11,728 bases of DNA from Bacillota bacterium (GCA_029266295.1 JAQSXD010000066.1:1-11728), one strand, 5' to 3'; counted from the stretch's first letter, positions 1 through 6,731 are shown. Numbers and translations: made by a program. The notes: generated from the letters alone by a model not told the origin.

Positions 1-419
1 TATTACAATTTATTGTTCACAAGACGAAAACAGGAAAAGCGATGCGCGCCGTGTCCATCGATTCAGACGCTGCTCAGCTCATGGGCATCAGAGTGGACAA
101 GACCATATCCTTTACCTTTGCGATCGGCTCTGCCTTTGCAGGTGCAGCAGGTGTGCTAGTAGGAATCTATTACAATTCCATTGACCCGCTTATGGGAGTG
201 ATGCCGGGATTAAAGGCCTTTGTTGCTGCTGTATTCGGCGGAATCGGAAGCATTCCAGGCGCTATGATTGGCGGACTTACCATCGGAATTATGGAAACAT
301 TGGTTTCCGGTTACGGAAACTCCATGTACAGAGATGCTGCTGTATTTGCATTCCTGATCATCATTCTGATATTCAAACCAGCAGGACTGCTCGGTAAGAA
401 TACAAGAGAGAAGGTGTAA
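1..419 (+). CDS. livH: Branched-chain amino acid ABC transporter permease LivH, C-terminal part (5' truncated)
   Basis: This is the C-terminal part of one of the two integral membrane permeases of the LIV/HAAT-type amino acid ABC importer. The frame is open from base 3, before the first in-frame ATG at 42, and reads LQFIVHKTKTGKAMRAVS, which is the conserved cytoplasmic coupling loop of LivH (the family has a K-T-x-x-G-x-A-M-R-A motif). The ATG at 42 is therefore an internal methionine and the gene starts upstream of the window. After the loop come hydrophobic helices, a Gly-rich segment (AAVFGGIGSIPGAMIGG) typical of the family, and a last helix ending IFKPAGLLG, the usual LivH C-terminus. 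livM follows 3 bases after the stop, so the two are cotranscribed. The family assignment is firm; whether the substrate is leucine/isoleucine/valine or another amino acid or amide cannot be told from the permease. Confidence 0.93.
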   Translation, partial: LQFIVHKTKTGKAMRAVSIDSDAAQLMGIRVDKTISFTFAIGSAFAGAAGVLVGIYYNSIDPLMGVMPGLKAFVAAVFGGIGSIPGAMIGGLTIGIMETLVSGYGNSMYRDAAVFAFLIIILIFKPAGLLGKNTREKV

Positions 420-422
420 CAG

Positions 423-1379
423 ATGAGAGCGATAACTAAAAAGAACCTATTGATCCTCGTTACCATTCTACTGACCTTCGGAATTGTTCAGGTACTTCTG
501 ACCGTTGGGATCATCAACAGTTTTTATGAAATTACCATCGCAACAATTTGCATTAACATCATTCTGGCTGTGAGCTTAAATCTAGTCACCGGATTTACCG
601 GACAGTTTTCTTTAGGCCATGCGGGCTTTATGTCAATTGGTGCGTATGTATGTGCCATCGTCAACCTTCAGATGAACTCAACACTGGGCTTTCTCATCGG
701 CACCTTTGCAGGGGCACTGATTGCTGCTCTTGTTGGGATTCTTGTAGGCATACCAACCCTCAGACTCAGAGGCGACTATCTTGCCATCGCTACGCTTGGA
801 ATGGCTGAAATCATCCGCGTTGTATTTCTGAATATGGAAATCACCAATGGTGCAGCAGGGTTGAATGGAATTCCGAGATTTACAAACTGGCTCTGGTTAT
901 TTGTTTTTACTGCTGGAACCATTATTCTCATCAATAACTTTATCAAATCCTCCCATGGCCGTGCCTGCATTTCCATCAGGGAAGATGAAATTGCTGCAGA
1001 ATCCATGGGAATCAATACGACGAAGTATAAGGTTATAGCGTTTGCTATCGGTGCATTCTTTGCCGGCATTGCAGGAGCGCTGTATTCGTCCTATTTCTTT
1101 TTTGTAAAGCCTGATTTGTTTGGTTTCCTGAGGTCCATTGACATACTCGTTATCGTTGTACTGGGCGGAATGGGAAGTTTGACCGGCTCTGTTATTGCGG
1201 CGGTAGTTCTGGCAGTCATTTCGACCACCCTGCAGTCGCTTACTGCGGTTAGAATGATCGTTTACGCTGCTTTGCTGGTGCTGATCATGATCTTCAGACC
1301 TCAGGGCATTATGGGTACCAGAGAAATCACAGATCTTCTGAAATTCATACCAAGAAAAAAAGATGATAGAATCGAGTAA
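423..1379 (+). CDS. livM: Branched-chain amino acid ABC transporter permease LivM
   Basis: Second membrane permease of the LIV/HAAT importer; it pairs with LivH to form the translocation pore and docks on the ATPases LivG and LivF. The protein has 318 aa, a normal length for LivM. Hydrophobic segments run through most of the chain. The family motif around residues 51-75 (SLNLVTGFTGQFSLGHAGF) is intact, and so is the cytoplasmic coupling loop around residues 175-200 (SSHGRACISIREDEIAAESMGI). The C-terminus IFRPQGIMG matches the family. The ATG at 423 has AAGGTG six bases upstream, overlapping the livH stop, which indicates translational coupling. livG starts 14 bases after the stop. Confidence 0.95.
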   Translation: MRAITKKNLLILVTILLTFGIVQVLLTVGIINSFYEITIATICINIILAVSLNLVTGFTGQFSLGHAGFMSIGAYVCAIVNLQMNSTLGFLIGTFAGALIAALVGILVGIPTLRLRGDYLAIATLGMAEIIRVVFLNMEITNGAAGLNGIPRFTNWLWLFVFTAGTIILINNFIKSSHGRACISIREDEIAAESMGINTTKYKVIAFAIGAFFAGIAGALYSSYFFFVKPDLFGFLRSIDILVIVVLGGMGSLTGSVIAAVVLAVISTTLQSLTAVRMIVYAALLVLIMIFRPQGIMGTREITDLLKFIPRKKDDRIE

Positions 1380-1393
1380 AGGAGGAACCAGTC

Positions 1394-2179
1394 ATGTCAT
1401 TGCTAACGGTTGACAAATTAACAAAGTCTTTTGGTGGACTTACTGCAGTATCCAATGTCAGTCTGTATATCGACAGAGGCGAGCTGGTTGGGCTGATCGG
1501 ACCAAATGGTGCCGGTAAGACTACTCTGTTCAATCTTCTTACAGGTGTATATGTTCCGACTTCGGGTACAATAAAAGTGGAACGGGAAGGCAAGGTCAAA
1601 GAGATTGGCGGTCTTAAGCCCTACCACGTAACAAAGGAAGGCCTTGCAAGAACCTTTCAGAACATTAGATTGTTTAAAGATCTTTCGGTTCTGGACAATG
1701 TCCGGATCGCGATGCATCAGAACGTTAAATACCGCTTGGGTTCTGCGTTCCTGCATCTGAATAAATTTCATAACGAAGAAGATGAATTGAGAGCAGAGGC
1801 AGAGCGGCTTCTGGACATCTTCCATCTGTCTCACAAGAAGAATGAACTGGCAAAGAACCTTCCCTATGGGGAACAGCGGCACCTTGAAATTGCAAGGGCG
1901 CTTGCTACTAAGCCTTCACTGCTGCTTCTTGATGAGCCAGCCGCTGGTATGAATCCTCATGAGACAGCCGCGCTCACCGAAATCATCGGATGGATCAGGA
2001 AGGAATTTGACCTGACCATACTCCTCATTGAACATGATATGTCTTTGGTTATGAAGATTTGCGAGCGAATCTACGTTCTTGATTACGGAATGCTGATCGC
2101 ATCCGGAAAGCCGGAAGAAATCAGAGCAAATAAAAAGGTAATCGAGGCGTATTTGGGGGAGGATGTTAATCATGCTTGA
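1394..2179 (+). CDS. livG: Branched-chain amino acid ABC transporter ATP-binding protein LivG
   Basis: Cytoplasmic ATPase subunit of the importer, 261 aa. Visible motifs are Walker A GPNGAGKTT (residues 36-44), Q-loop Gln in RTFQN (about residue 89), a signature YGEQR in place of LSGGQ (158-162), Walker B LLLLDEP (176-182, with D180 and E181) and the H-loop His in IEHD (214). The YGEQR signature and the longer insert between Q-loop and signature (about residues 105-155) are typical of LivG and separate it from LivF. A strong AAAGGAGG at 1378-1385 lies 8 bases before the ATG. The end of the gene overlaps the start of livF by 8 bases. Confidence 0.95.
   Translation: MSLLTVDKLTKSFGGLTAVSNVSLYIDRGELVGLIGPNGAGKTTLFNLLTGVYVPTSGTIKVEREGKVKEIGGLKPYHVTKEGLARTFQNIRLFKDLSVLDNVRIAMHQNVKYRLGSAFLHLNKFHNEEDELRAEAERLLDIFHLSHKKNELAKNLPYGEQRHLEIARALATKPSLLLLDEPAAGMNPHETAALTEIIGWIRKEFDLTILLIEHDMSLVMKICERIYVLDYGMLIASGKPEEIRANKKVIEAYLGEDVNHA
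2155..2162 (+). promoter_or_regulatory. Ribosome binding site that decides the livF start
   Basis: GGGGGAGG lies inside the end of livG, 9 bases before ATG 2172 and directly against ATG 2163. The spacing favours 2172. Confidence 0.75.
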
Positions 2180-2879
2180 GATAAAAAATCTTAACGTTCA
2201 TTACGGCGTCATCCATGCCCTGAAGGATATTTCCTTGACGGTTAATGCCGGAGAAATCGTAACACTCATTGGCGCAAACGGTGCTGGGAAGACCACAACA
2301 CTGAGAACCATATCCGGCCTAAACAAGGCAACCAGTGGTGAAATTTTGCTGGAAGGCAAAAATATAACTGGTGCGGCGGCTCCCCAGCGTGTTGAGATGG
2401 GGATTTCGCAGGTTCCAGAGGGAAGAAGAATCTTCCCGACTATGAGCGTATTTGAAAATCTTGAATTAGGCGCATTTTTACGGAACGATAAAGCGGAGAT
2501 CAAAAAGGATATGGAAATGGTTTTTGGCCGCTTTCCAATCCTGGGAAACAGAAAAAAGCAGACTGCCGGTACATTATCCGGTGGGGAACAGCAAATGCTG
2601 GCTATGGGACGAGCGCTTATGTCCAGACCGAGAATCCTGCTGCTTGATGAGCCTTCCATGGGACTGGCTCCGCTGCTGGTTAGAGAAATCTTTGAAATCA
2701 TAAAGGCGATTAATCAGACGGGAACAACAATCCTTCTGGTTGAGCAAAACGCCAGCATGGCACTTTCAATCGCACATAGGGCCTATGTATTAGAAACTGG
2801 TTCGATTGTACTTTCAGGAACCGGAGAGGAGTTAGCTAAGAGCAGTGAAATTCAAAAAGCTTATTTAGGAGGGGAATAG
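2172..2879 (+). CDS. livF: Branched-chain amino acid ABC transporter ATP-binding protein LivF
   Basis: Second ATPase subunit of the importer, 235 aa from the chosen start. Motifs: Walker A GANGAGKTT (34-42), ISQVPEGR at the Q-loop (Q80), signature LSGGE (135-139), Walker B LLLLDEP (D159, E160). The H-loop position is Gln (VEQN, Q192) rather than His; this is usual in LivF and implies that the catalytic work is shared asymmetrically with LivG. An ATG at 2163 is also in frame, but it touches the GGGGGAGG ribosome binding site with no spacer, whereas the ATG at 2172 has 9 bases and gives the standard N-terminus MLEIKNLNVHYG. It overlaps the livG 3' end by 8 bases (translational coupling). Confidence 0.95.
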   Translation: MLEIKNLNVHYGVIHALKDISLTVNAGEIVTLIGANGAGKTTTLRTISGLNKATSGEILLEGKNITGAAAPQRVEMGISQVPEGRRIFPTMSVFENLELGAFLRNDKAEIKKDMEMVFGRFPILGNRKKQTAGTLSGGEQQMLAMGRALMSRPRILLLDEPSMGLAPLLVREIFEIIKAINQTGTTILLVEQNASMALSIAHRAYVLETGSIVLSGTGEELAKSSEIQKAYLGGE

Positions 2880-2880
2880 C

Positions 2881-3525
2881 ATGTATGTAAAGAACAGAAT
2901 GACTACGAATCCGTATACCATAGCTTTTGATGCGCCAATTACGGAAGTAATTGAATTGATGAGGGAGAAAAATCTGAAAAGAGTACCTGTTGTCCATGGT
3001 GACAGAGTGGTTGGAATGCTGACCCACGGAGATCTTCAGAAGGTATCCCCCACAAAGGCAACAACTCTGAGCATCTATGAACTGAACTATTTGCTGGCAA
3101 AAACCAAAGTTCGTGATGCGATGAGCAAGGATGTCATAGCCATTTCACCGGATGCACTTCTTGAAGAAGCAGCGGTTCTAATGCGTGACAATAAGATTAG
3201 CACTTTGGCTGTGGTTGAAAAAAGCAAGCTGGTGGGAATTATAACGGAAAGCGATATCTTTGATGCGTTCATTGATCTCCTTGGCTTCCGTGATTCTGGA
3301 AGCAGAATCACTGTGCAGGCAAAGGATGTTCCCGGAGTTCTGGCTGATATTGCCGAAATTTTCAGCGATCTGGACTCCAATATAACCCATGTTGGCATTT
3401 ATAGAGGCAGCGGCGGTTACAGTGATGTTGTAATCCGCACCAATGCAATCAACACGGATGAAATTGAAAAACGCTTGACGGAACACGGTTATAAAATAGA
3501 AAATGTCATAAGAAACGAAGACTAA
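2881..3525 (+). CDS. CBS-CBS-ACT domain protein at the end of the liv operon
   Basis: Soluble 214-aa protein with two CBS motifs followed by an ACT domain, an architecture shared with the AcuB-like family. CBS1 covers about residues 1-57 and CBS2 about 74-130; both keep the G-x-x-T-x-x-D nucleotide-contact motif (GMLTHGD at 45-51, GIITESD at 119-125). ACT covers about 140-210 (ITVQAKDVPGVLADIAEIFS, then SNITHVGIYR). CBS pairs commonly bind adenine nucleotides and ACT domains commonly bind amino acids. No signal peptide, membrane helix or catalytic domain is present. The start codon is one base after the livF stop, with AGGAGGGG inside the end of livF, and the operon terminator follows 16 bases after the stop, so it belongs to the transporter transcription unit. 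Inference: an amino acid/energy sensor for the LIV system. The gene name acuB is not used because its role in acetoin metabolism is not supported here. Confidence 0.9.
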   Translation: MYVKNRMTTNPYTIAFDAPITEVIELMREKNLKRVPVVHGDRVVGMLTHGDLQKVSPTKATTLSIYELNYLLAKTKVRDAMSKDVIAISPDALLEEAAVLMRDNKISTLAVVEKSKLVGIITESDIFDAFIDLLGFRDSGSRITVQAKDVPGVLADIAEIFSDLDSNITHVGIYRGSGGYSDVVIRTNAINTDEIEKRLTEHGYKIENVIRNED

Positions 3526-3540
3526 TCTCATAGAATTCAG

Positions 3541-3587
3541 AAGCGGCTATGCTCTGCGCTTAAAACGCCAGGCATAGCCGCTTTTTT
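3541..3587 (+). terminator. Rho-independent terminator of the liv operon
   Basis: A perfect 12-bp stem, AAGCGGCTATGC (3541-3552) with GCATAGCCGCTT (3572-3583), and a 19-base loop. A run of six T (3582-3587) overlaps the foot of the stem. It lies 15 bases after the stop of the CBS-ACT gene. Confidence 0.93.
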
Positions 3588-3756
3588 AATCGTATGAAAT
3601 ATATTTTTTCGACTTTATGTAATGCGGAGTTTATTTCGCAAAAAACCAAAAGTTACCTCCGTAATACTGTCATACTTTTGATACTTTATTATTTTTTTTA
3701 GCGTAAAAAAGTAAAAACGGCAAATAATATAATCGAGAAAGAGAGGAGATGAAAGA
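3588..3756. other. AT-rich intergenic region upstream of the lipoprotein gene
   Basis: After the liv terminator this stretch is AT-rich with several T and A tracts and no supportable ORF or RNA gene. It must hold the promoter for the small lipoprotein; only a -10-like TATAAT at 3728-3733 is convincing. Confidence 0.5.
3728..3733 (+). promoter_or_regulatory. -10-like box upstream of the lipoprotein gene
   Basis: A perfect TATAAT. No recognisable -35 is seen (the bases at the expected place are AAAAAA), and the start point predicted about 7 bases downstream would leave only a short leader, just containing the ribosome binding site. In such AT-rich DNA it could be chance. Confidence 0.3.
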
Positions 3757-3981
3757 ATGAAAAATAAGAAGATTTTTCTGATGCTTTTATTGGTTTTCGC
3801 TCTATTTATGTTTGCTGCCTGCAATACAAATGATAACGTAACTCCCGACGTACCGGATACAACAAATAACGGTACAGGAGATGGTACCGGTGGTACCGAT
3901 GGAACCGGTGGTATGGATGATACCAACAATGGGACTGGACTGACAACAGACGGCGGCATAAATAACAATACAAATCAATAA
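3757..3981 (+). CDS. Small low-complexity lipoprotein (function unknown)
   Basis: 74-aa protein with a lipoprotein signal peptide: basic N-terminus (MKNKK), hydrophobic core (residues 6-20) and a lipobox FAAC with Cys22 as the predicted lipidation site. The mature part (about 53 aa) has no fold that I recognise. It is made almost only of Gly, Thr, Asn and Asp, with two imperfect DGTGGx units at residues 42-53 encoded by an 18-bp tandem repeat. GAGAGGAGA at 3741-3749 precedes the ATG by 7 bases, and the gene has its own terminator 7 bases after the stop, so translation as a monocistronic message is plausible. After Cys22 the protein would be tethered outside the membrane as a flexible, mildly acidic tail. 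The liv genes and rnr on either side give no clue to its role. Confidence 0.8.
   Translation: MKNKKIFLMLLLVFALFMFAACNTNDNVTPDVPDTTNNGTGDGTGGTDGTGGMDDTNNGTGLTTDGGINNNTNQ
3880..3915 (+). repeat. 18-bp imperfect tandem repeat inside the lipoprotein gene
   Basis: Units GATGGTACCGGTGGTACC (3880-3897) and GATGGAACCGGTGGTATG (3898-3915) match at 15 of 18 positions and are in frame, encoding DGTGGT and DGTGGM. Likely a product of replication slippage. Confidence 0.75.
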
Positions 3982-3988
3982 GAGCCGG

Positions 3989-4017
3989 GAGCACAGAGGA
4001 AAGCCTTTGTGCTCTTT
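3989..4017 (+). terminator. Rho-independent terminator after the lipoprotein gene
   Basis: An 11-bp stem, GAGCACAGAGG (3989-3999) with CCTTTGTGCTC (4004-4014), has one G-U pair and the tetraloop AAAG. It is followed by the T-rich tail TTTGTTTATTT. Confidence 0.88.
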
Positions 4018-4059
4018 GTTTATTTAATTCTGTTTAAGAAATCCAAATTGTGGTAGAAT

Positions 4060-4065
4060 GGTGAT
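4060..4065 (+). promoter_or_regulatory. Ribosome binding site supporting the rnr start
   Basis: GGTGAT matches the downstream half of the full anti-Shine-Dalgarno complement (AGGAGGTGAT), 5 bases before ATG 4071. None of the four later in-frame ATGs (residues 5, 9, 13, 18) has a comparable site. Confidence 0.55.
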
Positions 4066-4070
4066 GTAGA

Positions 4071-4120
4071 ATGAATACGAATATGATAAATGATATGGAT
4101 GTGAATATGAATACAAATTT
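4071..4120 (+). repeat. Imperfect direct repeat at the 5' end of rnr
   Basis: ATGAATACGAATAT (4071-4084) recurs as ATGAATACAAATTT (4107-4120), 12 of 14 matching and 36 bases apart. Both encode MNTN. The stretch between is a run of ATG/AAT/GAT codons. Confidence 0.6.
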
Positions 4121-6131
4121 AATGAATCGTAGTTTAAAAGGAAAGAAGCGAAAAGAGGAAATCATCACCGGTGTTCTGTCAAAGCATAAAAAGGGGTTCG
4201 GCTTTGTAATTCCTGAATCAGGTGAGGGTGGGGATATTTTTATAGCACCTCCAGCAATCAATGGGGCAATGAATGGTGATACGGTAAAGGTCGCACTGCT
4301 GCCACCGGAAGAAACTACAAGATCAAGAGAAGGCGTCATTAAGGAAGTGGTCAAGCGTGCTGTGGTTGAAATTGTAGGCACCTTTGAAAAGAGCAAGCGG
4401 TTTGGTTTTGTTGTAGCGGATGACAGACGAATTAATGATGATATTTTTGTGCTTAGGAAAGATTTTAACGGTGCAAAATCAGGAGACAAAGTGGTTGTAA
4501 AAATCACCAAATATCCGGACAAATCCGATAATGCAGAAGGGCGGATCGATGAAATCATAAGCAAAAGCGGAGAAGCCGGCGGCGATATCAAGGCATTGAT
4601 CAGACAATATCAACTGACAAAGGAATTTCCAGAAAAAGTTGAAGCGGAAACGAAAAGAATACCTTTAAAAATCTCCGAAGAAGAAATTCGAAAGAGAATA
4701 GATCTAAGAGAAAAAACAATTATAACCATGGATGGTGCTGATGCAAAGGATTTAGACGATGCAGTTTCTGTAGAAAAACTGGATAACGGTAATTATCTTC
4801 TGGGCGTTCATATTGCAGATGTAAGCCACTACGTGCGAGAAGGTACTCAGCTTGACAAGGAAGCTTTAAAAAGAGGCAACAGTGTTTATTTGATCGATCA
4901 GGTAATCCCGATGCTGCCAAAGCTGCTCTCCAATGGGATCTGCAGCTTAAATCCTGCAGTGGATCGATTGACTTTGTCTGTAAACATGGAAATTGACAGC
5001 AAAGGAAAAGTCGTGAATCACGATATCTACGAAAGTATCATTCACTCAAAAGAAAGAATGGTTTATGGCGTCGTATCCGATATGCTGGAGAAGAATGATA
5101 AAACCCTGATCGATCAATACCAGGATATTTATCAAGATATCCTTCTTATGGATGAGCTTGCGAAGATTTTAAGGAAGGCAAGGGATCAGCGGGGAAGTTT
5201 GGATTTTGATTTTGACGAGGCTTATATTAAACTGAATGAGCAGGGTATCCCAACCAGCGTGGAAACAGCGGAACGAAGGGTTGCAAACCGAATTGTTGAA
5301 GAATTTATGCTCATTGCCAATGAGACCGTGGCAGAGCATTTCTATTGGATGGAGGTCCCCTTCGTCTACAGGGTGCACGAGTCACCATCACTGGAAAAAA
5401 TTGAAGAATTTAAGCGCTTTATTGGGAGCTTCGGACTGATTCTCAAAGGGAATCTCGATAATATTCATCCCAAAGCCTTGAATGAGATTATAAAAAATAT
5501 TGAAGGAAAGCCCGAAGAACACGTTGTTAATACAGTGATGCTTCGTTCCATGAAAAAAGCATTCTACGGAACGGATTGTGAAGGACATTTCGGTCTTGGT
5601 GTCAAGTATTACTCCCATTTTACTTCGCCGATCAGAAGATACCCTGACCTGATCATTCACCGCATTATAAAGGAAACAATTCATGGCAAACTGGATGCAA
5701 AGCGGATTAAATCACTGAAAAAGAAAACGGAAAAAGCTGCAGAGATTTCTTCCGGTACCGAAAGACAAGCCCAGGAATTGGAACGAGAGGTTGAAAAGTT
5801 AAAAAAAGCTGAATATATGTCTTATCATGTAGGTGAAGTACATGAAGGCATCATCAGCGGAGTAGCAAATTTTGGCTTCTTTGTAGAAATTGAAAATACC
5901 ATTGAAGGTATGGTACGAGTCGATTATCTAAATGATGATTTCTATGATTATGAAGCGTCGAAGTACCGATTAATCGGCAGAAGAACGAATAAAATCTATG
6001 GACTGGGCGATAAAGTCAACATAAAGGTGCACTCCGTCGATTTGCTGAACCGAGAAATTAATTTTACCGTTGCAGAAGAACGGAAAAAGAAGGACGATGT
6101 TTCAAAGTATCCGTATCGTACAGATCATTGA
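4071..6131 (+). CDS. rnr: Ribonuclease R (3'-5' exoribonuclease)
   Basis: RNase R of the RNB/RNase II family: a processive, Mg2+-dependent 3'-5' exoribonuclease that digests structured RNA in the cytoplasm. Its 686 aa are on the short side for the family. Domain order: cold-shock/OB 1 (about 30-80, KKGFGFVIPE), OB 2 (about 98-165, RFGFVVADD), RNB catalytic domain (about 207-535) and S1 domain (about 585-670). Catalytic acids in TMDGADAKDLDDAV are D221, D227, D229 and D230. HIADVSHYV carries the stacking Tyr (Y254), and FTSPIRRYPDL (517-527) the conserved Arg (R522). The N-terminal helix-turn-helix seen in some relatives is absent. The first 20 residues are Met/Asn-rich with a repeated MNTN and five in-frame ATGs; 4071 is chosen for its ribosome binding site. 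In many Firmicutes rnr sits between secG and smpB; neither is here. Confidence 0.95.
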   Translation: MNTNMINDMDVNMNTNLMNRSLKGKKRKEEIITGVLSKHKKGFGFVIPESGEGGDIFIAPPAINGAMNGDTVKVALLPPEETTRSREGVIKEVVKRAVVEIVGTFEKSKRFGFVVADDRRINDDIFVLRKDFNGAKSGDKVVVKITKYPDKSDNAEGRIDEIISKSGEAGGDIKALIRQYQLTKEFPEKVEAETKRIPLKISEEEIRKRIDLREKTIITMDGADAKDLDDAVSVEKLDNGNYLLGVHIADVSHYVREGTQLDKEALKRGNSVYLIDQVIPMLPKLLSNGICSLNPAVDRLTLSVNMEIDSKGKVVNHDIYESIIHSKERMVYGVVSDMLEKNDKTLIDQYQDIYQDILLMDELAKILRKARDQRGSLDFDFDEAYIKLNEQGIPTSVETAERRVANRIVEEFMLIANETVAEHFYWMEVPFVYRVHESPSLEKIEEFKRFIGSFGLILKGNLDNIHPKALNEIIKNIEGKPEEHVVNTVMLRSMKKAFYGTDCEGHFGLGVKYYSHFTSPIRRYPDLIIHRIIKETIHGKLDAKRIKSLKKKTEKAAEISSGTERQAQELEREVEKLKKAEYMSYHVGEVHEGIISGVANFGFFVEIENTIEGMVRVDYLNDDFYDYEASKYRLIGRRTNKIYGLGDKVNIKVHSVDLLNREINFTVAEERKKKDDVSKYPYRTDH

Positions 6132-6197
6132 TTTGGTAGAATGGGGCAGAGTAGCTGTGCCAGTAGTTAGAACGATAAAATAAAAATGCAAGATAAA

Positions 6198-6262
6198 AAT
6201 TGAGCCGTCCAAGGAAACTGTATGAGGATCCCTATCGATCCCGCAACCTTGGCGGCTCAATT
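6198..6262 (-). terminator. Terminator between convergent rnr and CBS gene
   Basis: Arms AATTGAGCCGTCCAAGG (6198-6214) and CCTTGGCGGCTCAATT (6247-6262) pair along 16 bp with one bulged base; the 32-base loop contains a smaller GGATC/GATCC hairpin. On the - strand the stem is followed by a U run (TTTTTATC), a good terminator for the CBS/trk operon just 3 bases past its last stop. On the + strand the tail GTTTAATTC is weak, so action on rnr is less sure. Confidence 0.8.
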
Positions 6263-6264
6263 GT

Positions 6265-6687
6265 TTAATTCATAGTGCTTTGTTTAGAGATGGCGGACAG
6301 GGCATCTCCCGCCTCATCTACATAGATCTGTTTTCGGGCTATGTCTGCCATGGCAAGCATTCCAATGACTTTATTATTTTCTACAACAGGCAGCCTTCTG
6401 ACCTGATACTTCGCCATAAGTAGGGAGGCTTCATGGGTATCCATATCCGGTTCGGCATATACTAAGTGTTTTGTCATGATATCCTGTGCAGTTTTCGATG
6501 CCCCTCCATTTGAAACGGCACGGATGACAATATCACGGTCTGTGATGATACCCAGGGCCTCACCGCGGTCATTACATACCGGTATGCAACCGATATTCTC
6601 CTGTTTCATTTGCTTGGCAACCTGTTCAATCGTCGTTTCCGGTCTAACACAGGTTACGGAAGTAGACATTAAATTTTTTACGCGCAT
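6265..6687 (-). CDS. Two-CBS-domain protein downstream of the trk operon
   Basis: Free-standing CBS pair (Bateman module) of 140 aa with no other domain, similar in design to small bacterial proteins such as B. subtilis YhcV or mycobacterial Hrp1. CBS1 covers about residues 1-57 with the nucleotide-contact motif GIITDRD (46-52); CBS2 covers about 64-120 with GMLAMAD (109-115), where the usual Thr/Ser is Ala. A short polar tail ends the protein. The frame is open to a TTG at 6702, but AAGGAGG lies between that TTG and ATG 6687 (5-base spacer), so 6687 is the start. It lies 133 bases after the distal trkH on the same strand with no terminator visible between, so cotranscription is possible. A role in sensing nucleotides for K+ uptake is inference from position only. 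Confidence 0.88.
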   Translation of the reverse strand: MRVKNLMSTSVTCVRPETTIEQVAKQMKQENIGCIPVCNDRGEALGIITDRDIVIRAVSNGGASKTAQDIMTKHLVYAEPDMDTHEASLLMAKYQVRRLPVVENNKVIGMLAMADIARKQIYVDEAGDALSAISKQSTMN

Positions 6688-6692
6688 ATAGG

Positions 6693-6699
6693 CCTCCTT
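6693..6699 (-). promoter_or_regulatory. Ribosome binding site that decides the CBS gene start
   Basis: AAGGAGG on the - strand is followed by CCTAT and ATG 6687. It rules out the TTG at 6702, which lies upstream of it. Confidence 0.8.
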
Positions 6700-6731
6700 C
6701 AAATTTGCAGTTCAATCAATGTTACCCTCCT
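6699..6731 (-). promoter_or_regulatory. Possible leader mini-ORF with its own ribosome binding site
   Basis: On the - strand AGGAGGG (6731-6725) is followed after 5 bases by TTG (6719-6717) and an open frame TTG ATT GAA CTG CAA ATT TGA. Its stop merges with the ribosome binding site of the CBS gene. This could be a translated hexapeptide leader or simply a stray Shine-Dalgarno-like sequence; the TTG start keeps confidence low. Confidence 0.3.

Noticed and set aside
42..44. ATG 42 as the start of a short 125-aa membrane protein.
   Set aside because: The frame is open to the window edge and residues before it belong to the conserved LivH coupling loop, so this is an internal Met of a truncated gene.
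1418..1882. A 154-codon opposite-strand frame under livG.
   Set aside because: Shadow of conserved ABC ATPase motifs; no recognisable protein features.
3615..3645. Weak hairpin TGCG...CGCA with flanking T and A tracts as a terminator or small RNA.
   Set aside because: Only 4 bp of stem and no convincing promoter; the real operon terminator lies at 3541-3587.
3615..3994. Opposite-strand Pro/Val/Ser-rich reading frames across the lipoprotein gene.
   Set aside because: Their composition is just the reverse complement of the Gly/Thr/Asp repeat codons, they lack ribosome binding sites, and the + strand frame has a signal peptide, Shine-Dalgarno and terminator.
4054..4059. TAGAAT as a -10 box for rnr.
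   Set aside because: A start point about 7 bases downstream would fall after the ribosome binding site and leave a nearly leaderless message; the -35 position (TGTTTA) is also poor.
4034..4591. A 185-codon opposite-strand reading frame under the start of rnr.
   Set aside because: Low-complexity Ser/Pro/Phe-rich shadow of a strongly conserved RNase R reading frame; no Shine-Dalgarno.
4051..6144. The 11-bp string TGGTAGAATGG occurs just before rnr (4051-4061) and just after it (6134-6144), like a target-site duplication.
   Set aside because: No inverted repeats, transposase or other mobile-element signs accompany it, and rnr is a core gene. The upstream copy overlaps the rnr ribosome binding site, so chance or a local sequence constraint is more likely.
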